Part shown: positions 8,112 through 16,680 of the stretch, one piece after another | How positions within the stretch are numbered: position 1 is the first letter of the stretch | Layout: each line of letters begins with the position of its first letter | From: Bacillota bacterium | Lineage (GTDB): Bacteria; Bacillota; Limnochordia; DTU080 | Length of the DNA stretch: 40,807 nt | Direction: 5' to 3' | Assembly: GCA_012840225.1 (NCBI GenBank) | Contig: DULU01000023.1 | Location: forward strand, 1-40,807 | Made by a program: the position numbers and the translations under genes | The notes under the pieces: model-generated | What the model was told of the DNA's origin: nothing | What the model saw: only the letters and a program-made list of their open reading frames with translations | The model's database searches: none

Positions 8112-8993
8112 CTAAGCTCCGGGCAGCAATTTCCCGAGATTGACCATCTGCAGAAAATCGGCCTCCGTCAGGATCCTGAGCGGTTGGCCGGCGGCTATGA
8201 GTTGTTCAGCCCTCCGCAGCTTCGTGCTCTTGCCGCGTCCATCCAGGCTGCTGTGGCCTTGGTCGCCTATCACCAGAATGGTGGTTCTTCTGGTTACATT
8301 ATCCGCAATTTCGCACCCGAGCCGGGCGGCCATTTCCGCCGCCTTCTCTCGGGGCATCCGCAGTTGACCTGTGAAAACCAGAACCTCTCCATAAAGAGGG
8401 CCGTCCGGATTGCCGGGTCTGGCCACCGGCTTACCCCACCTGGACCGCTGGGAATAACGCGGTTGGTCCATCTGCCGCAGCCAGTCCTGCACGCTCAGGC
8501 CGGTGATTTTCATGGCGGCCAGAATGATCTGTCCGGCCGCTTTGGCATCTTCAAGGGCATTGTGATGCGTGAATTCATAGCCGATCATTTGGCATACGTT
8601 GGCCAGGCCATATCCTCTTTTGGCTACTTCCTTCCAGGTCCGCCTGGCCACCCGGGCAGAATCCAACCAGATGGATTGTGGCTTTCCATGTCCGCACAAA
8701 TCAAAGGCCCGATGTATGGCTATCCGGTCAAAAGGGGTGTGGCTGACGACTACACGACCATCAAGGTATTGATGCAGATGAGGGACTATCTCGGCAAAGG
8801 CCGGCGCTCCCCGAACCATGTCCGCCGTGATCCCGTGAATGGCCACATTATGTGGGCTGAACCAATCCTGCGGATCCACCAAAGATTGCCATTCGTCCAC
8901 GATCTCTCTATCCAGAAACGCCGCTATTCCCACCTGGCAAATCGATGCTACATCCGGATTGGCCGTCTCGACATCAATTGCAATAAAGTCCAT
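8112..8993 (-). CDS. DEDDh 3'-5' exonuclease with C-terminal BRCT domain
   Basis: Residues 1-170 are a DnaQ-like exonuclease: IAIDVET (D7, E9), SHTPFDR and HHNALEDA supply the catalytic acidic residues and His. Residues ~205-290 form a BRCT domain (LVFTGQL, AAEMAARLGCEIADNV, TTILVIGD). This fusion is known from Firmicute DNA polymerase III epsilon-like proteins and suggests a role in DNA repair or proofreading apart from the replicase, since PolC has its own exonuclease. AGG lies just before ATG 8993 (AATAGG). It is 18 bases upstream of the next gene's long reading. Confidence 0.9.
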   Translation of the reverse strand: MDFIAIDVETANPDVASICQVGIAAFLDREIVDEWQSLVDPQDWFSPHNVAIHGITADMVRGAPAFAEIVPHLHQYLDGRVVVSHTPFDRIAIHRAFDLCGHGKPQSIWLDSARVARRTWKEVAKRGYGLANVCQMIGYEFTHHNALEDAKAAGQIILAAMKITGLSVQDWLRQMDQPRYSQRSRWGKPVARPGNPDGPLYGEVLVFTGQLRMPREKAAEMAARLGCEIADNVTRRTTILVIGDQGHSSLDGRGKSTKLRRAEQLIAAGQPLRILTEADFLQMVNLGKLLPGA

Positions 8994-9036
8994 CCTATTT
9001 ACGCCTTTCTATCGACAATGGGGCGGAATACAAATG

Positions 9037-9399
9037 CTAGGACTTCCGCACCTCATGGACCCTGAATTCAACCATCTTCCGCATCAGAGCGAGCGGCAGC
9101 AGCTGATCAAGCGGGAATTGCACCGCGCCCTTTGAGAATTTATAGGGTCCGAGTTCAGACCTGAACTGCTCAATGGCGCTCGGCGTGGGATAAAAACCTA
9201 TGTGTTTCGCATGGGCGGCGAAATGCACCAAGTGTTTCCCGTTCAGATCAAAGGTGGGCATCGCATAGCTAATCGTCTCGATCGCATCGGGCACAGCCTC
9301 TTTGATCACCGAGCGAATCTTTTGTAATACCTTTTGAATATCGGACGGGAACTCCGCTATGTATTCGTCGATGGAACTCGCTTTCGATCTGTTGGCCAT
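9037..9399 (-). CDS. DUF1801 / YdhG-like protein
   Basis: The 120-residue protein matches the DUF1801 pattern: an IDEYIAEFP start, EAVPDAIETISYAMPTF, a HFAAHAKHIGFYP strand and a basic KFSKGAVQFP segment. The family is small and cytoplasmic; some members were proposed to act as iron chaperones (frataxin-like fold), others are of unknown function. AAGGGAG lies 7 bases before ATG 9399. It is a single-gene unit. Confidence 0.85.
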   Translation of the reverse strand: MANRSKASSIDEYIAEFPSDIQKVLQKIRSVIKEAVPDAIETISYAMPTFDLNGKHLVHFAAHAKHIGFYPTPSAIEQFRSELGPYKFSKGAVQFPLDQLLPLALMRKMVEFRVHEVRKS

Positions 9400-9452
9400 A
9401 TTATAACTCCCTTGTCACCTTTATGGAAATAAATTGGCTCCGTTTGAGGAGA

Positions 9453-9702
9453 CTATCCTAATGCTGCATCGAGGCTGTTGTCTTCCATATCATACACCTT
9501 CTTATTGGTTTCGCCCTGGAAACGTGAAGCCGTCGGCTACACTTGCCTGCAACAATTGTCCTGCGATGTCTGTCAGCCTTTTGCAAACGGCGACCGGGGC
9601 TCATGGAGCTCGTCGGCGAGTATCTTATATGCATCCGGAAATGGCTTCCGCAACCCACTGTTTCAAAGTGCCTTCCTCTTGCTTAACATATTCCCTTTTC
9701 AT
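9453..9702 (-). pseudogene. Decayed gene with multiple frameshifts, family unknown
   Basis: Three consecutive frames on the minus strand each give a protein-like piece: from ATG 9702 MKREYVKQEEGTLKQWVAEA, then YKILADELHEPRSPFAKG, then LTDIAGQLLQASVADGF, ending in a KKVYDMEDNSLDAALG segment before TAG 9453. Joined, they read as one protein of about 90 residues, so the gene has at least two frameshifts. I do not recognise the family. Confidence 0.35.
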
Positions 9703-9729
9703 CAATCCATAATATTTAAATTACACCCG

Positions 9730-10001
9730 TCAACACAAACTCTCCATCCGGAGCTTATGCCAGTTCTCCTTGAAATACGGCAGGCGTACAAAGGCCTGAG
9801 ACAAAAATTCCAGCACTACCACATCATCGACCTCTTCTATATCCCGGAATTCCAGTCGGCGCAGGAAGCGGCCGGTGCCGGCTTTGAAACGCTTGTCCGG
9901 ATCAGCCAACAATCCGCCAAAAACGTTCATCCCAAGCTCCAACTCATCCATTTAATTAATATTCGCCACTTATCCTCCAACTCTTTCAGTGAATACAGCA
10001 T
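9730..10001 (-). pseudogene. Frameshifted small gene, family unknown
   Basis: An ATG at 10001 opens MLYSLKELEDKWRILIK, which shifts by one base near 9948 into a 73-residue frame beginning DELELGMNVFGGLLADPDKR and ending at 9730. The downstream frame alone has an ATG (9951) but no ribosome binding site and an in-frame TAA just before it, so a frameshift of an ~90-residue charged protein is the better reading. Together with 9453-9702 this fills the gap 9400-10133; the last 130 bases show nothing. Confidence 0.35.
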
Positions 10002-10133
10002 TGACACCGGCTTTATCTAGGCGCCCGGCACATCCACATCAGGCGCGGCATAGCCCGGCGAAAAAGCTATTGTCCACCAGACAACTGTTACTCTTGGTAT
10101 GCCCGGTCCGGAAACGAAAGCAGCCTAGAGGAA

Positions 10134-11777
10134 GTGCGCCCTGAACCGCTCACGGATTTGCACATCGCACCGCACCCTGCCCAAGCTGCGGATAGTGAAC
10201 CCCAAGGCCAAAGCGCATCTTTTCTGCGGCGAGGTCTTGAATATATTCCGGCCGCGGCCGACGCCGCCTTAGCCAGCTTCCCCCTTTTCCTGGCCTATCA
10301 GCAAATACATCCGGAAGTGGTTGCAGCCCTCGACTTCTCGCTGAAGGAAAACATCGAGAATTTCAGCGACTTGAAGCAAATTGTGGAGTCTACCGAAGCC
10401 ATGAGTCCGGAAGCATATGCCGGATGGTTTTCACGGCTGGAAGGGTATGTCGGTGAGGAGATAGCCGCCAATGCCTTGGAAGCGTCCGGTTTTGAGGTGC
10501 TGGCCGCCGAAACCGCCAACAACCCCGGCTGGGATCTACTGGTGGATGGCCAGGAATATAACGTGAAAGTGGGAAAAGGCATTGGTCACATCATGGAGCA
10601 CTTCGACAAATACCCGGACATCGATGTTATCACCAGCCCCGATTTGGCCGCAGAGCTTCCGGCCGAGCTCCAGGACAAAGTGATCCCCCTCACGGAGCTG
10701 GACCACGAACACCTGACGAGCAAGATTACCGAAACCTTGGAAGGTGTTGAAGGTGTCGACTTCGACGTGGAGATACCGGTAATCACCTTTCTGGTTTCCG
10801 GCTGGCGGGAATTGAAACTTAACTATAAAGGCTACACAGATTTGCTCACTTCCCTGAAAAACATCGGCCTCGATGTGGCCGGCACCGGCATCGGCGGTAC
10901 CATTGGCGGCAAGATCGGCGCAGCCATCGGCACATTCATCGCGCCGGGAGTTGGTACAATTACAGGCGCGGCCATAGGTGCCCTAATTGGCGGCATTTCC
11001 GGTAGGATGTTTACCAACAGCATCAAAACCATGGCCTTCAGGGAAGCTGTAGAGGACTATCAAAGGGCGGTAGACGAAAGTCAGAGGCAAATAGAAGAGA
11101 AACATGCTTCATTCAGAGAATCCATGGCCAATTTGATATCCAACGTCAACGACGAACTCCAGGATAGGGTGCGCTCCATCGAGCACACCCATCGCCAGGA
11201 TCTATACCTGGCCAAAAATGATTATGAGACCGCATGTCGAGCTTTTGCTCTCGCTGTCCCTGAGGCTCTGGCGGAAAGCGAGCGCCGCCTGGTCGACGAG
11301 CAAAAAGAGGTATTGCAGATGATGAAGCGATCAGGCCTATTCCGGCGGACATTTTGGCCGGCGCACCACGACTTGATCTATATGGCTGTCAAGAGCTGGT
11401 TTAGGAGCCGGCGACGGGAACTCTCCAGGCTGGCTGCCTATCTGCGGCGCAAAAGCACCCGGCTGTCCGGCGGCGCCGCCGTGCAGCTTATCAAGCAGCA
11501 CCTTGATAAGAAGGTTATTCCCAATCCCCGGTTGGAAGAGGCTGTCGACCGGCTGTTGAGCGAGCAAAAGCAGGCTTTGGAGCGTTGCGAAACGGCACGA
11601 TCTCTGGCCACGGAAGAGATAAAGATGGCCTACACGCAGTCACAAAACCGTATCAAAAGAGCTATGACCGCCGGCCTGCAGGAAATGGCGCGCCTGTTGC
11701 AGGAAATGAACAGACGCATCGCCCCACTGAAGGAGCGGGTGGTTCTGGAGGGAAGAAAACTGGGTTATAACCTCTAA
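10134..11777 (+). CDS. Unrecognised protein: PD-(D/E)xK-like region, glycine zipper, coiled coils
   Basis: The 547-residue protein is not one I can name. Residues ~100-150 contain YVGEEIAANALEASGF, then NNPGWDLLVDG (D134) and YNVKVG (K145), an order that resembles Mrr/Holliday-resolvase PD-(D/E)xK nucleases, though the middle E/Q is Asn here. Residues ~248-292 are a glycine zipper (repeated GxxxG, e.g. GGTIGGKIGAAIG) able to span or disrupt a membrane. Residues ~300-350 and ~480-540 look like coiled coils; between them lies a basic segment. The start is unsure: GTG 10134 has GAGG almost touching it, and the open frame runs further upstream without a better codon. The CPBP protease gene is convergent, 12 bases away. 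Confidence 0.7.
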   Translation: MRPEPLTDLHIAPHPAQAADSEPQGQSASFLRRGLEYIPAAADAALASFPLFLAYQQIHPEVVAALDFSLKENIENFSDLKQIVESTEAMSPEAYAGWFSRLEGYVGEEIAANALEASGFEVLAAETANNPGWDLLVDGQEYNVKVGKGIGHIMEHFDKYPDIDVITSPDLAAELPAELQDKVIPLTELDHEHLTSKITETLEGVEGVDFDVEIPVITFLVSGWRELKLNYKGYTDLLTSLKNIGLDVAGTGIGGTIGGKIGAAIGTFIAPGVGTITGAAIGALIGGISGRMFTNSIKTMAFREAVEDYQRAVDESQRQIEEKHASFRESMANLISNVNDELQDRVRSIEHTHRQDLYLAKNDYETACRAFALAVPEALAESERRLVDEQKEVLQMMKRSGLFRRTFWPAHHDLIYMAVKSWFRSRRRELSRLAAYLRRKSTRLSGGAAVQLIKQHLDKKVIPNPRLEEAVDRLLSEQKQALERCETARSLATEEIKMAYTQSQNRIKRAMTAGLQEMARLLQEMNRRIAPLKERVVLEGRKLGYNL

Positions 11778-11789
11778 AAACCTGTCCAG

Positions 11790-12425
11790 TCAAAGCACAC
11801 TGACGAAATTGTTAATCGCATGAGCGATCATGCCGCTCGCCACCGAGCGGCTTTTGAATACGACAAAGCCGAAGATCAACCCTAATATGAAGATAGATAA
11901 GGCGCCGCCGACAGGCTTGGTGACATTTTCCACAAGGGTGCCGGAGAAATACCACCCCGGCATATGAGCGCCGACGAAAAAGAGCGATGAGAGGGCGTTG
12001 GCAATGCCGAAACTATATTTTTTCAGTAAACCGCCCAAAACCGCTCCCCGAAAGGCAAACTCTTCCGCCAGCGGCGCCATGATCACCGTGCTTACCAGCT
12101 GCCAGTTGAGTACCGGCACATCAGGCGGCTCTCCCATCCACAGGCGTATGCACACTTCCATACCGATGAGAAGCCCGACGCCGCCTCCCCAGGACAAAAT
12201 TGAGCGGAGCCCCTTACCTTTGAGCGCTTCCAGTATGCCAATCCCGGAGTAGCGCATTACCAGGGCAGCCGGCACCATCCAAAGAATTATCCGCCACACC
12301 GTCCAATAAAAGGTCCTGTCATCAGCCGTCGCCGGCCATCCCACCAGGTCCTCCAGCAGCCCAATAAGCAGCCAAGCACCAATCCACGTGACATAAAGGA
12401 CTACAACAAACCCCAGCGTGGCCAA
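11790..12425 (-). CDS. CPBP family intramembrane metalloprotease
   Basis: The 211-residue protein is very hydrophobic with about six membrane segments and has the three CPBP (CAAX protease, Abi) motifs: EEFAFRG, FVGAH and HAINNF. The Glu pair and two His bind zinc within the membrane. Family members process prenylated proteins, protect against bacteriocins or act in peptide maturation; the role here is unknown. TTG 12425 is the only usable start after an in-frame TAA, with a weak GGAA-type site upstream. Confidence 0.88.
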   Translation of the reverse strand: MATLGFVVVLYVTWIGAWLLIGLLEDLVGWPATADDRTFYWTVWRIILWMVPAALVMRYSGIGILEALKGKGLRSILSWGGGVGLLIGMEVCIRLWMGEPPDVPVLNWQLVSTVIMAPLAEEFAFRGAVLGGLLKKYSFGIANALSSLFFVGAHMPGWYFSGTLVENVTKPVGGALSIFILGLIFGFVVFKSRSVASGMIAHAINNFVSVL

Positions 12426-12539
12426 GACTATTTGCGCTTTCCGCTTCCCGGAAACGTCGTGATCGATAGCTTATCTCCTATCATCTTGTATACTCCACTT
12501 ATGTAGCCAGGTATTATTCAACATCCCACGCAGGTGGTG

Positions 12540-13079
12540 CTATATTTTCTCCATGAGAGCGCCCAGCTTGCGCACGGTGTTGCAATTGCGGACAGTCATT
12601 TTCGCATACCACTCGGTAGCTGCCAGCTTCAGCAAGCCGCTCCTGGTGACTTTGGCTCGCTCTACCCGCCACAATATGGCTCCAGGAACATGCTTGACCT
12701 CGTCGATACCCGGATTTATCGTCAGCCGACCAAGCAAATCCTTTGCATCGATACTATAATCCAGGAACAAAACATCGCATTTGGCTTCGTCACCGTCAAC
12801 CCAGTCTGCCGGCATCGCTGCCACGATCGCTCTGATATTACCGGCATCCCGCAGGAACACCTTGACCGGAAAGCCCAGCTCGCTTTGTATAGCCGCTTCC
12901 AGTGCTCCGGCCAGCAGGGCAGACTCATCGGCTTCACACTGGAATATCACATTTCCGGAATTGATATAAGTCCGGACCTCCTTCATTCCTACCCGCTCGC
13001 ATATTTCCTTCAGTCGCTTCATATCGACTTTCCGTTTGCCGCCGACATTAATACCCCGAAGCAGCACTACATATGTCAT
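12540..13079 (-). CDS. DUF1697 domain protein
   Basis: About 179 residues with the DUF1697 hallmarks: YVVLLRGINVGGKRKV at the start, MKEVRTYINSGNVIF, and a C-terminal MTVRNCNTVRKL segment. The family is widespread, cytoplasmic and uncharacterised. ATG 13079 lies 8 bases after AAGGAG; the ORF can be read three codons further upstream but across that site. It stands alone and is divergent from the URO-D family gene. Confidence 0.9.
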   Translation of the reverse strand: MTYVVLLRGINVGGKRKVDMKRLKEICERVGMKEVRTYINSGNVIFQCEADESALLAGALEAAIQSELGFPVKVFLRDAGNIRAIVAAMPADWVDGDEAKCDVLFLDYSIDAKDLLGRLTINPGIDEVKHVPGAILWRVERAKVTRSGLLKLAATEWYAKMTVRNCNTVRKLGALMEKI

Positions 13080-13184
13080 ATAGAGCACTCCTTGACCGAA
13101 ACCGCGCCCGCCCTTTTGAGCCGATTATACCAAATCTGAAGGAAGCTATGGCTGATTAAGCCAATATATGGTTTGAGGTGAGAT

Positions 13185-14231
13185 ATGGAAGATATATTTG
13201 CTCCACTGCCGAAAGAAGAGGTAGTCCGTGCCGTGGAACATCGCTATCCGGTGCGTATACCTATGATCCGGGCTAAATGGTGGGGAGAAGGTCTGCGTGA
13301 GCAATACGGCCACTCTTTGGCTCAGTTCCACAAATACCCGGAAGACGCCATGTTTATCCTGATCAACATTCCGCTGGAGGCGGGCAAGATGAACCTCTCC
13401 TGGAATACCGCCGGCAGCCGGGCCCTTGATGCGGGCGGCATACTGCCCGACTGGAAGTATTTGGATGAGTTTATCGCCAAGATGCCGGACCCGGACGAAC
13501 CGCACCTGTTTGATGATTATCATGCTATCGCCGAAAAGGCGCATGCGGAAAACCGTTACCTTCTGTTCGGCTGGTGGCGGCTTTTCTTTGAGCGTCCCTG
13601 GTATCTGCGCGGCATGGAGAACCTCTTGGTGGATTATTACGAAAACCCCGATCAAGTCCGCCGCCTAAATGAAGCTCTTTGCGATTTATATGTGAAGCTT
13701 ATCCGCCGCGCCGTGCGGGAGTTGCAGCCCGACGGCTTCTGGACCAGCGACGACTTAGGTCATCAAACGCAGCTGATGATGCATCCGGATCAGTTCCGCT
13801 CCTTGATCAAACCATATTATGAAAAAGTGGGGGCCGTCTGCCGGGAAAACAACCTGCATTTTTGGCTGCACAGCTGCGGCAACAACACCGCCATCCTCGG
13901 CGACCTGGCCGATGCGGGAGTGAATGTCTTTCATCCTGTGCAGAAATACACTATGGATGAGAATGAGGTGGCCGCCAAATATGGCAACCGGCTCACCTTC
14001 CTCGCCGGCATCGACGTGCAGCACATTTTGCAGAAAGGCACCCCAGAGGAGGTGCGGACCGAAGTCCGCTACCTCATCGATACCTTCGACCAGCCAAGCG
14101 GCGGGATGTGCCTGGCGGCCGGCAACGGCATCGTCGCCGGCACACCGTTGGAGAATATCGATGCTTTTCTCGATGAAGCCCTGCATTACGGACTGCAGCA
14201 TCGTCGGCAATACCGGAGGACGGATGCCTGA
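13185..14231 (+). CDS. Uroporphyrinogen decarboxylase family protein (MtaA/corrinoid methyltransferase-like)
   Basis: The 348-residue protein has the URO-D TIM-barrel pattern, including TSDDLGHQTQLMMHPDQFR, the metal-binding HSCGN and a late Cys in GGMCLAAGNGI. His and Cys in those positions bind zinc in the methyltransferase branch (MtaA, MtbA, CmuA) rather than porphyrin, so transfer of a methyl group between a corrinoid protein and a thiol is likely. True HemE is less likely because its N-terminal Arg/Asp signature is absent. GAGGTGA precedes ATG 13185. No corrinoid protein or other methyltransferase is next to it. A terminator follows. Confidence 0.8.
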   Translation: MEDIFAPLPKEEVVRAVEHRYPVRIPMIRAKWWGEGLREQYGHSLAQFHKYPEDAMFILINIPLEAGKMNLSWNTAGSRALDAGGILPDWKYLDEFIAKMPDPDEPHLFDDYHAIAEKAHAENRYLLFGWWRLFFERPWYLRGMENLLVDYYENPDQVRRLNEALCDLYVKLIRRAVRELQPDGFWTSDDLGHQTQLMMHPDQFRSLIKPYYEKVGAVCRENNLHFWLHSCGNNTAILGDLADAGVNVFHPVQKYTMDENEVAAKYGNRLTFLAGIDVQHILQKGTPEEVRTEVRYLIDTFDQPSGGMCLAAGNGIVAGTPLENIDAFLDEALHYGLQHRRQYRRTDA

Positions 14232-14308
14232 ACGGCCGGCTGAACGACACCGCCCGGCTGATCGACAGCGGCGGACCGAATGACAGGCGAGCTGAATGAC
14301 AGGCACAC

Positions 14309-14340
14309 AAAAAAAACCGCCCAAACGGCGGTTTTTTGTT
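14309..14340. terminator. Bidirectional intrinsic terminator
   Basis: A stem ACCGCC/GGCGGT with a CAAAC loop is flanked by A-rich DNA on the left and TTTTTTG on the right, so it can end both the URO-D family transcript (+) and the tRNA-Asn transcript (-). Confidence 0.75.
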
Positions 14341-14415
14341 TGGCTCCCCGGGCTGGATTCGAACCAGCAACCCTCCGGTTAACAGCCGGATGCTCTACCG
14401 TTGAGCTACCGAGGA
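14341..14415 (-). tRNA. tRNA-Asn (GTT)
   Basis: The 75-base sequence folds into a complete cloverleaf: acceptor stem TCCTCGG/CCGGGGA, D arm with GCTCAACGGTAGAGC, anticodon loop CTGTTAA giving GTT, T arm GCTGG-TTCGAAT-CCAGC and an encoded CCA end. It is read on the minus strand from a strong promoter and ends at the hairpin 14309-14340. Confidence 0.97.
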
Positions 14416-14440
14416 ACGGTTGCTGCAAGCGACCTTCTTT

Positions 14441-14469
14441 AATTTAGCATGTCCCGTGATGGCTGTCAA
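14441..14469 (-). promoter_or_regulatory. Promoter of tRNA-Asn
   Basis: TTGACA (14464-14469), a 17-base spacer and TAAATT (14441-14446) lie on the minus strand about 26 bases before the tRNA 5' end. Confidence 0.75.
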
Positions 14470-14594
14470 GCACCTCTTGCTGCGATTTTGCAGCGATTAT
14501 ATTACAGTCTTGACATCCCCCACCGGCAGTGGGACGATACAGGAGATGCCAAAATAATCGCAAGCTATTTAGCTTGAGAAGTATTGGTGGGAAG

Positions 14595-16022
14595 ATGAAT
14601 ATGCTGGAGAAAAGCCGTAGTCAGGAACTGCAGAAACCGCCGCTTCCGAGGGGGCCCGCCGATACCATCCGCATCCGGCGGCTTCTTTTGTCGGCAGGAG
14701 TATCCTTTTTGATATACTTCCTCACCTCCGGCCTGGCGCCGGCTCCCCGCCTGGCCTTAACCATTTTCGGCGTCGCCGCCATGCTCTGGATCACCGAAGC
14801 CGTGCCGCTTTATGTAACCTCGTTCATCATCCTCTTCCTGGAAGTGACGCTGTTGGGGCTGCCGGGCGGCCCCCTGGGCTTCGAGGGAAGCGAATATAAA
14901 GCATTCCTGCAGCCTTTTTTTGACCCCACCATCACTTTATTCATGGGCGGCTTTGCCCTCAGCGCCGCTTTGAGCCGCTACCGCCTGGACGCCTTGTTGG
15001 CCTCCGCCATTCTGCGGCGCCTGCCGCCCACGCCCGGAGCGGTCTTAGCCGGCTTTATGGCCGCCACCGTCTTTCTTTCAATGTGGATGTCCAACACGGC
15101 CACCACCGCCCTGATGCTGGCGGTAATGCTCCCTGTGTTGGGTAACATAGCCGAATCCGATCCCTGGCGCCGGGCACTGGTGCTCGCCATACCCTTCTCC
15201 GCCAACTTAGGCGGCATGGGCACACCGGTGGGCAGCCCGCCCAATGTCATAGCCCTTGGTGCGTTGCAGCGGGCGGGTGTGGAAATCAGCTTTATCAAGT
15301 GGATGGCGATCGCCGTTCCCGTCATGCTTCTCATGCTCTTTTTCACCTGGTTTCTATTGATGCGCTTCTTCCCGCCGCAATCCGGCACCGTGCTGCTGAC
15401 CCGAGCGGGACAAAACAATGCGACCATCACCACGCGGGGCTGGTTTGTGCTGGCTACCTTTATCGGCACCGCCTTGCTCTGGCTCACTTCCGCCTGGCAC
15501 GGCATCCCTGAAGGTATCGTCGGCCTGATTCCCGTCATCCTGCTATTCGGCAGCAAAACCTTAAGCACGGAAAACATCAGCAACCTGGGTTGGGATGTGC
15601 TGCTCATCGTCGGCGGCGGTCTGAGCTTGTCCGTGGCTTTTCAGCAGGCCGGCTTGCCGGAAGTGATTGCCGACCTCCTGCCGACCGCCGGCATGCCCAT
15701 CTGGCAGTTGCTGGTGCTGATGATTGCTTTGACTTCGCTATTGGGCACATTCATCAGCAACACGGCTACCGCCGGTCTGCTCATGCCCATCGTTATCGGC
15801 CTGTGTGCCGGTCATCCGGCCATGACCGCCATAACGGTCGCCACCACCCTGGCTATTTCCATGGTTATGACCCTGCCCATCTCCACACCGCCCAACACCA
15901 TGGCCTATGGCACCAGGGCGATCGGCACTGCAGACATGGCCCGCACCGGCTTGCTGATCAACCTGGCCGGCATGGCCTTACTGGTGCTGGCCGGTTCGCT
16001 GTTGTGGCGGCTGGTGATATAA
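14595..16022 (+). CDS. DASS/SLC13 family anion:sodium symporter
   Basis: About 475 residues with 11 or more membrane segments. Two Ser-Asn-Thr motifs (MSNTATTALML and ISNTATAGLL), plus GTPVGSPPN and STPPNTMAYG, are the sodium and substrate-binding loops of the divalent anion:Na+ symporters (dicarboxylates such as succinate or malate, or sulfate). Substrate cannot be fixed by sequence. The start is ATG 14595 or ATG 14601, both after GGTGGG; a GTG at 14529 would add a stretch without membrane character. It is a single plus-strand gene. Confidence 0.9.
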   Translation: MNMLEKSRSQELQKPPLPRGPADTIRIRRLLLSAGVSFLIYFLTSGLAPAPRLALTIFGVAAMLWITEAVPLYVTSFIILFLEVTLLGLPGGPLGFEGSEYKAFLQPFFDPTITLFMGGFALSAALSRYRLDALLASAILRRLPPTPGAVLAGFMAATVFLSMWMSNTATTALMLAVMLPVLGNIAESDPWRRALVLAIPFSANLGGMGTPVGSPPNVIALGALQRAGVEISFIKWMAIAVPVMLLMLFFTWFLLMRFFPPQSGTVLLTRAGQNNATITTRGWFVLATFIGTALLWLTSAWHGIPEGIVGLIPVILLFGSKTLSTENISNLGWDVLLIVGGGLSLSVAFQQAGLPEVIADLLPTAGMPIWQLLVLMIALTSLLGTFISNTATAGLLMPIVIGLCAGHPAMTAITVATTLAISMVMTLPISTPPNTMAYGTRAIGTADMARTGLLINLAGMALLVLAGSLLWRLVI

Positions 16023-16115
16023 CTCGCCCCGCCCTCACACATGCCTTTACACACAACCACACATTTGCCCCACACAATTGCCGGCCTCTGCCTAATTGGC
16101 GGCCTCTGCCGAAAT

Positions 16116-16151
16116 AAGGAAAAACCAGCCGGTAAAGCTGGTTTCATCCTT
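16116..16151. terminator. Bidirectional hairpin terminator
   Basis: AAACCAGC pairs with GCTGGTTT around a CGGTAAA loop, extended by AAGGA/TCCTT on the outside. It lies between the convergent transporter (+) and small hypothetical (-). The remaining intergenic bases carry a direct repeat of TGTGAGCAGC at about 16160-16180. Confidence 0.6.
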
Positions 16152-16217
16152 ATATTTGACTGTGAGCAGCTGTGAGCAGCTGGCTATGGTCTCCAAAATC
16201 TATGGTTAACAATCCGG

Positions 16218-16514
16218 CTAATCATCTAAAGCGGCTTTGAGCCGTCTCACCAATCTGGCTACCGTAGCGGCATCCATGGCCCTGATCTGCGCCTTGGAGA
16301 CCCGCAGGCCCAACTTGGCTTCCATGCGCCGCCATGTTACGGGGTCCAGATGGTCGATCCGCCGCTTGATGGCTGCCGGATCGTGTATGTTTTCCCTGGC
16401 GAGCCGTCGCCGCAGGCTGGCTTTGGTTTTAGGATCAAGTCCCCTGATCGTTCTGTATGCCCGGCGGTAGATCTCCTCAATGCTGGCCATTTCGGCGTCC
16501 GCGTCCTTTCCCAT
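16218..16514 (-). CDS. Small basic hypothetical protein
   Basis: 98 residues, rich in Arg, Lys, Asp and Ala and predicted all-helical, with no membrane segment, cysteine motif or family I can recognise. The pattern of short charged helices (IEEIYRRAYRTIRG, AAIKRRIDHLD) could suit nucleic-acid or protein binding, but this is only a guess. ATG 16514 follows AAGGGCAGGGATAAGGA; ATG at codon 9 is another choice. Confidence 0.55.
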   Translation of the reverse strand: MGKDADAEMASIEEIYRRAYRTIRGLDPKTKASLRRRLARENIHDPAAIKRRIDHLDPVTWRRMEAKLGLRVSKAQIRAMDAATVARLVRRLKAALDD

Positions 16515-16605
16515 TCCTTATCCCTGCCCTTCACTTTACGAGCCGGCCGCTCTTTTTGCCCTAGGAACGAAATCATATTTTATTTATGGTTCCCGGCAGG
16601 ACATT

Positions 16606-16680
16606 ATGTCGGCTAAAATTAGAAGCGGTAGTTACCCGGAGGAGCACCGGAAACGGAAAGGTATGAGCATAAACAAATGA
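16606..16680 (+). other. Possible leader peptide overlapping the NUDIX start
   Basis: ATG 16606 follows AGGA by four bases and opens a 24-residue basic frame that ends at TGA 16678-16680, overlapping the NUDIX ATG as ATGA. The NUDIX gene has only a weak ribosome binding site of its own, so coupled translation is possible. Confidence 0.25.

Noticed and set aside
8091-9065. Plus-strand frame of 324 codons
   Set aside because: It is antisense to a clear exonuclease-BRCT gene and has no family features or ribosome binding site.
14510-14535. TTGACA upstream of the DASS transporter as a promoter
   Set aside because: No acceptable -10 box lies 16-18 bases downstream (best is GACGAT).
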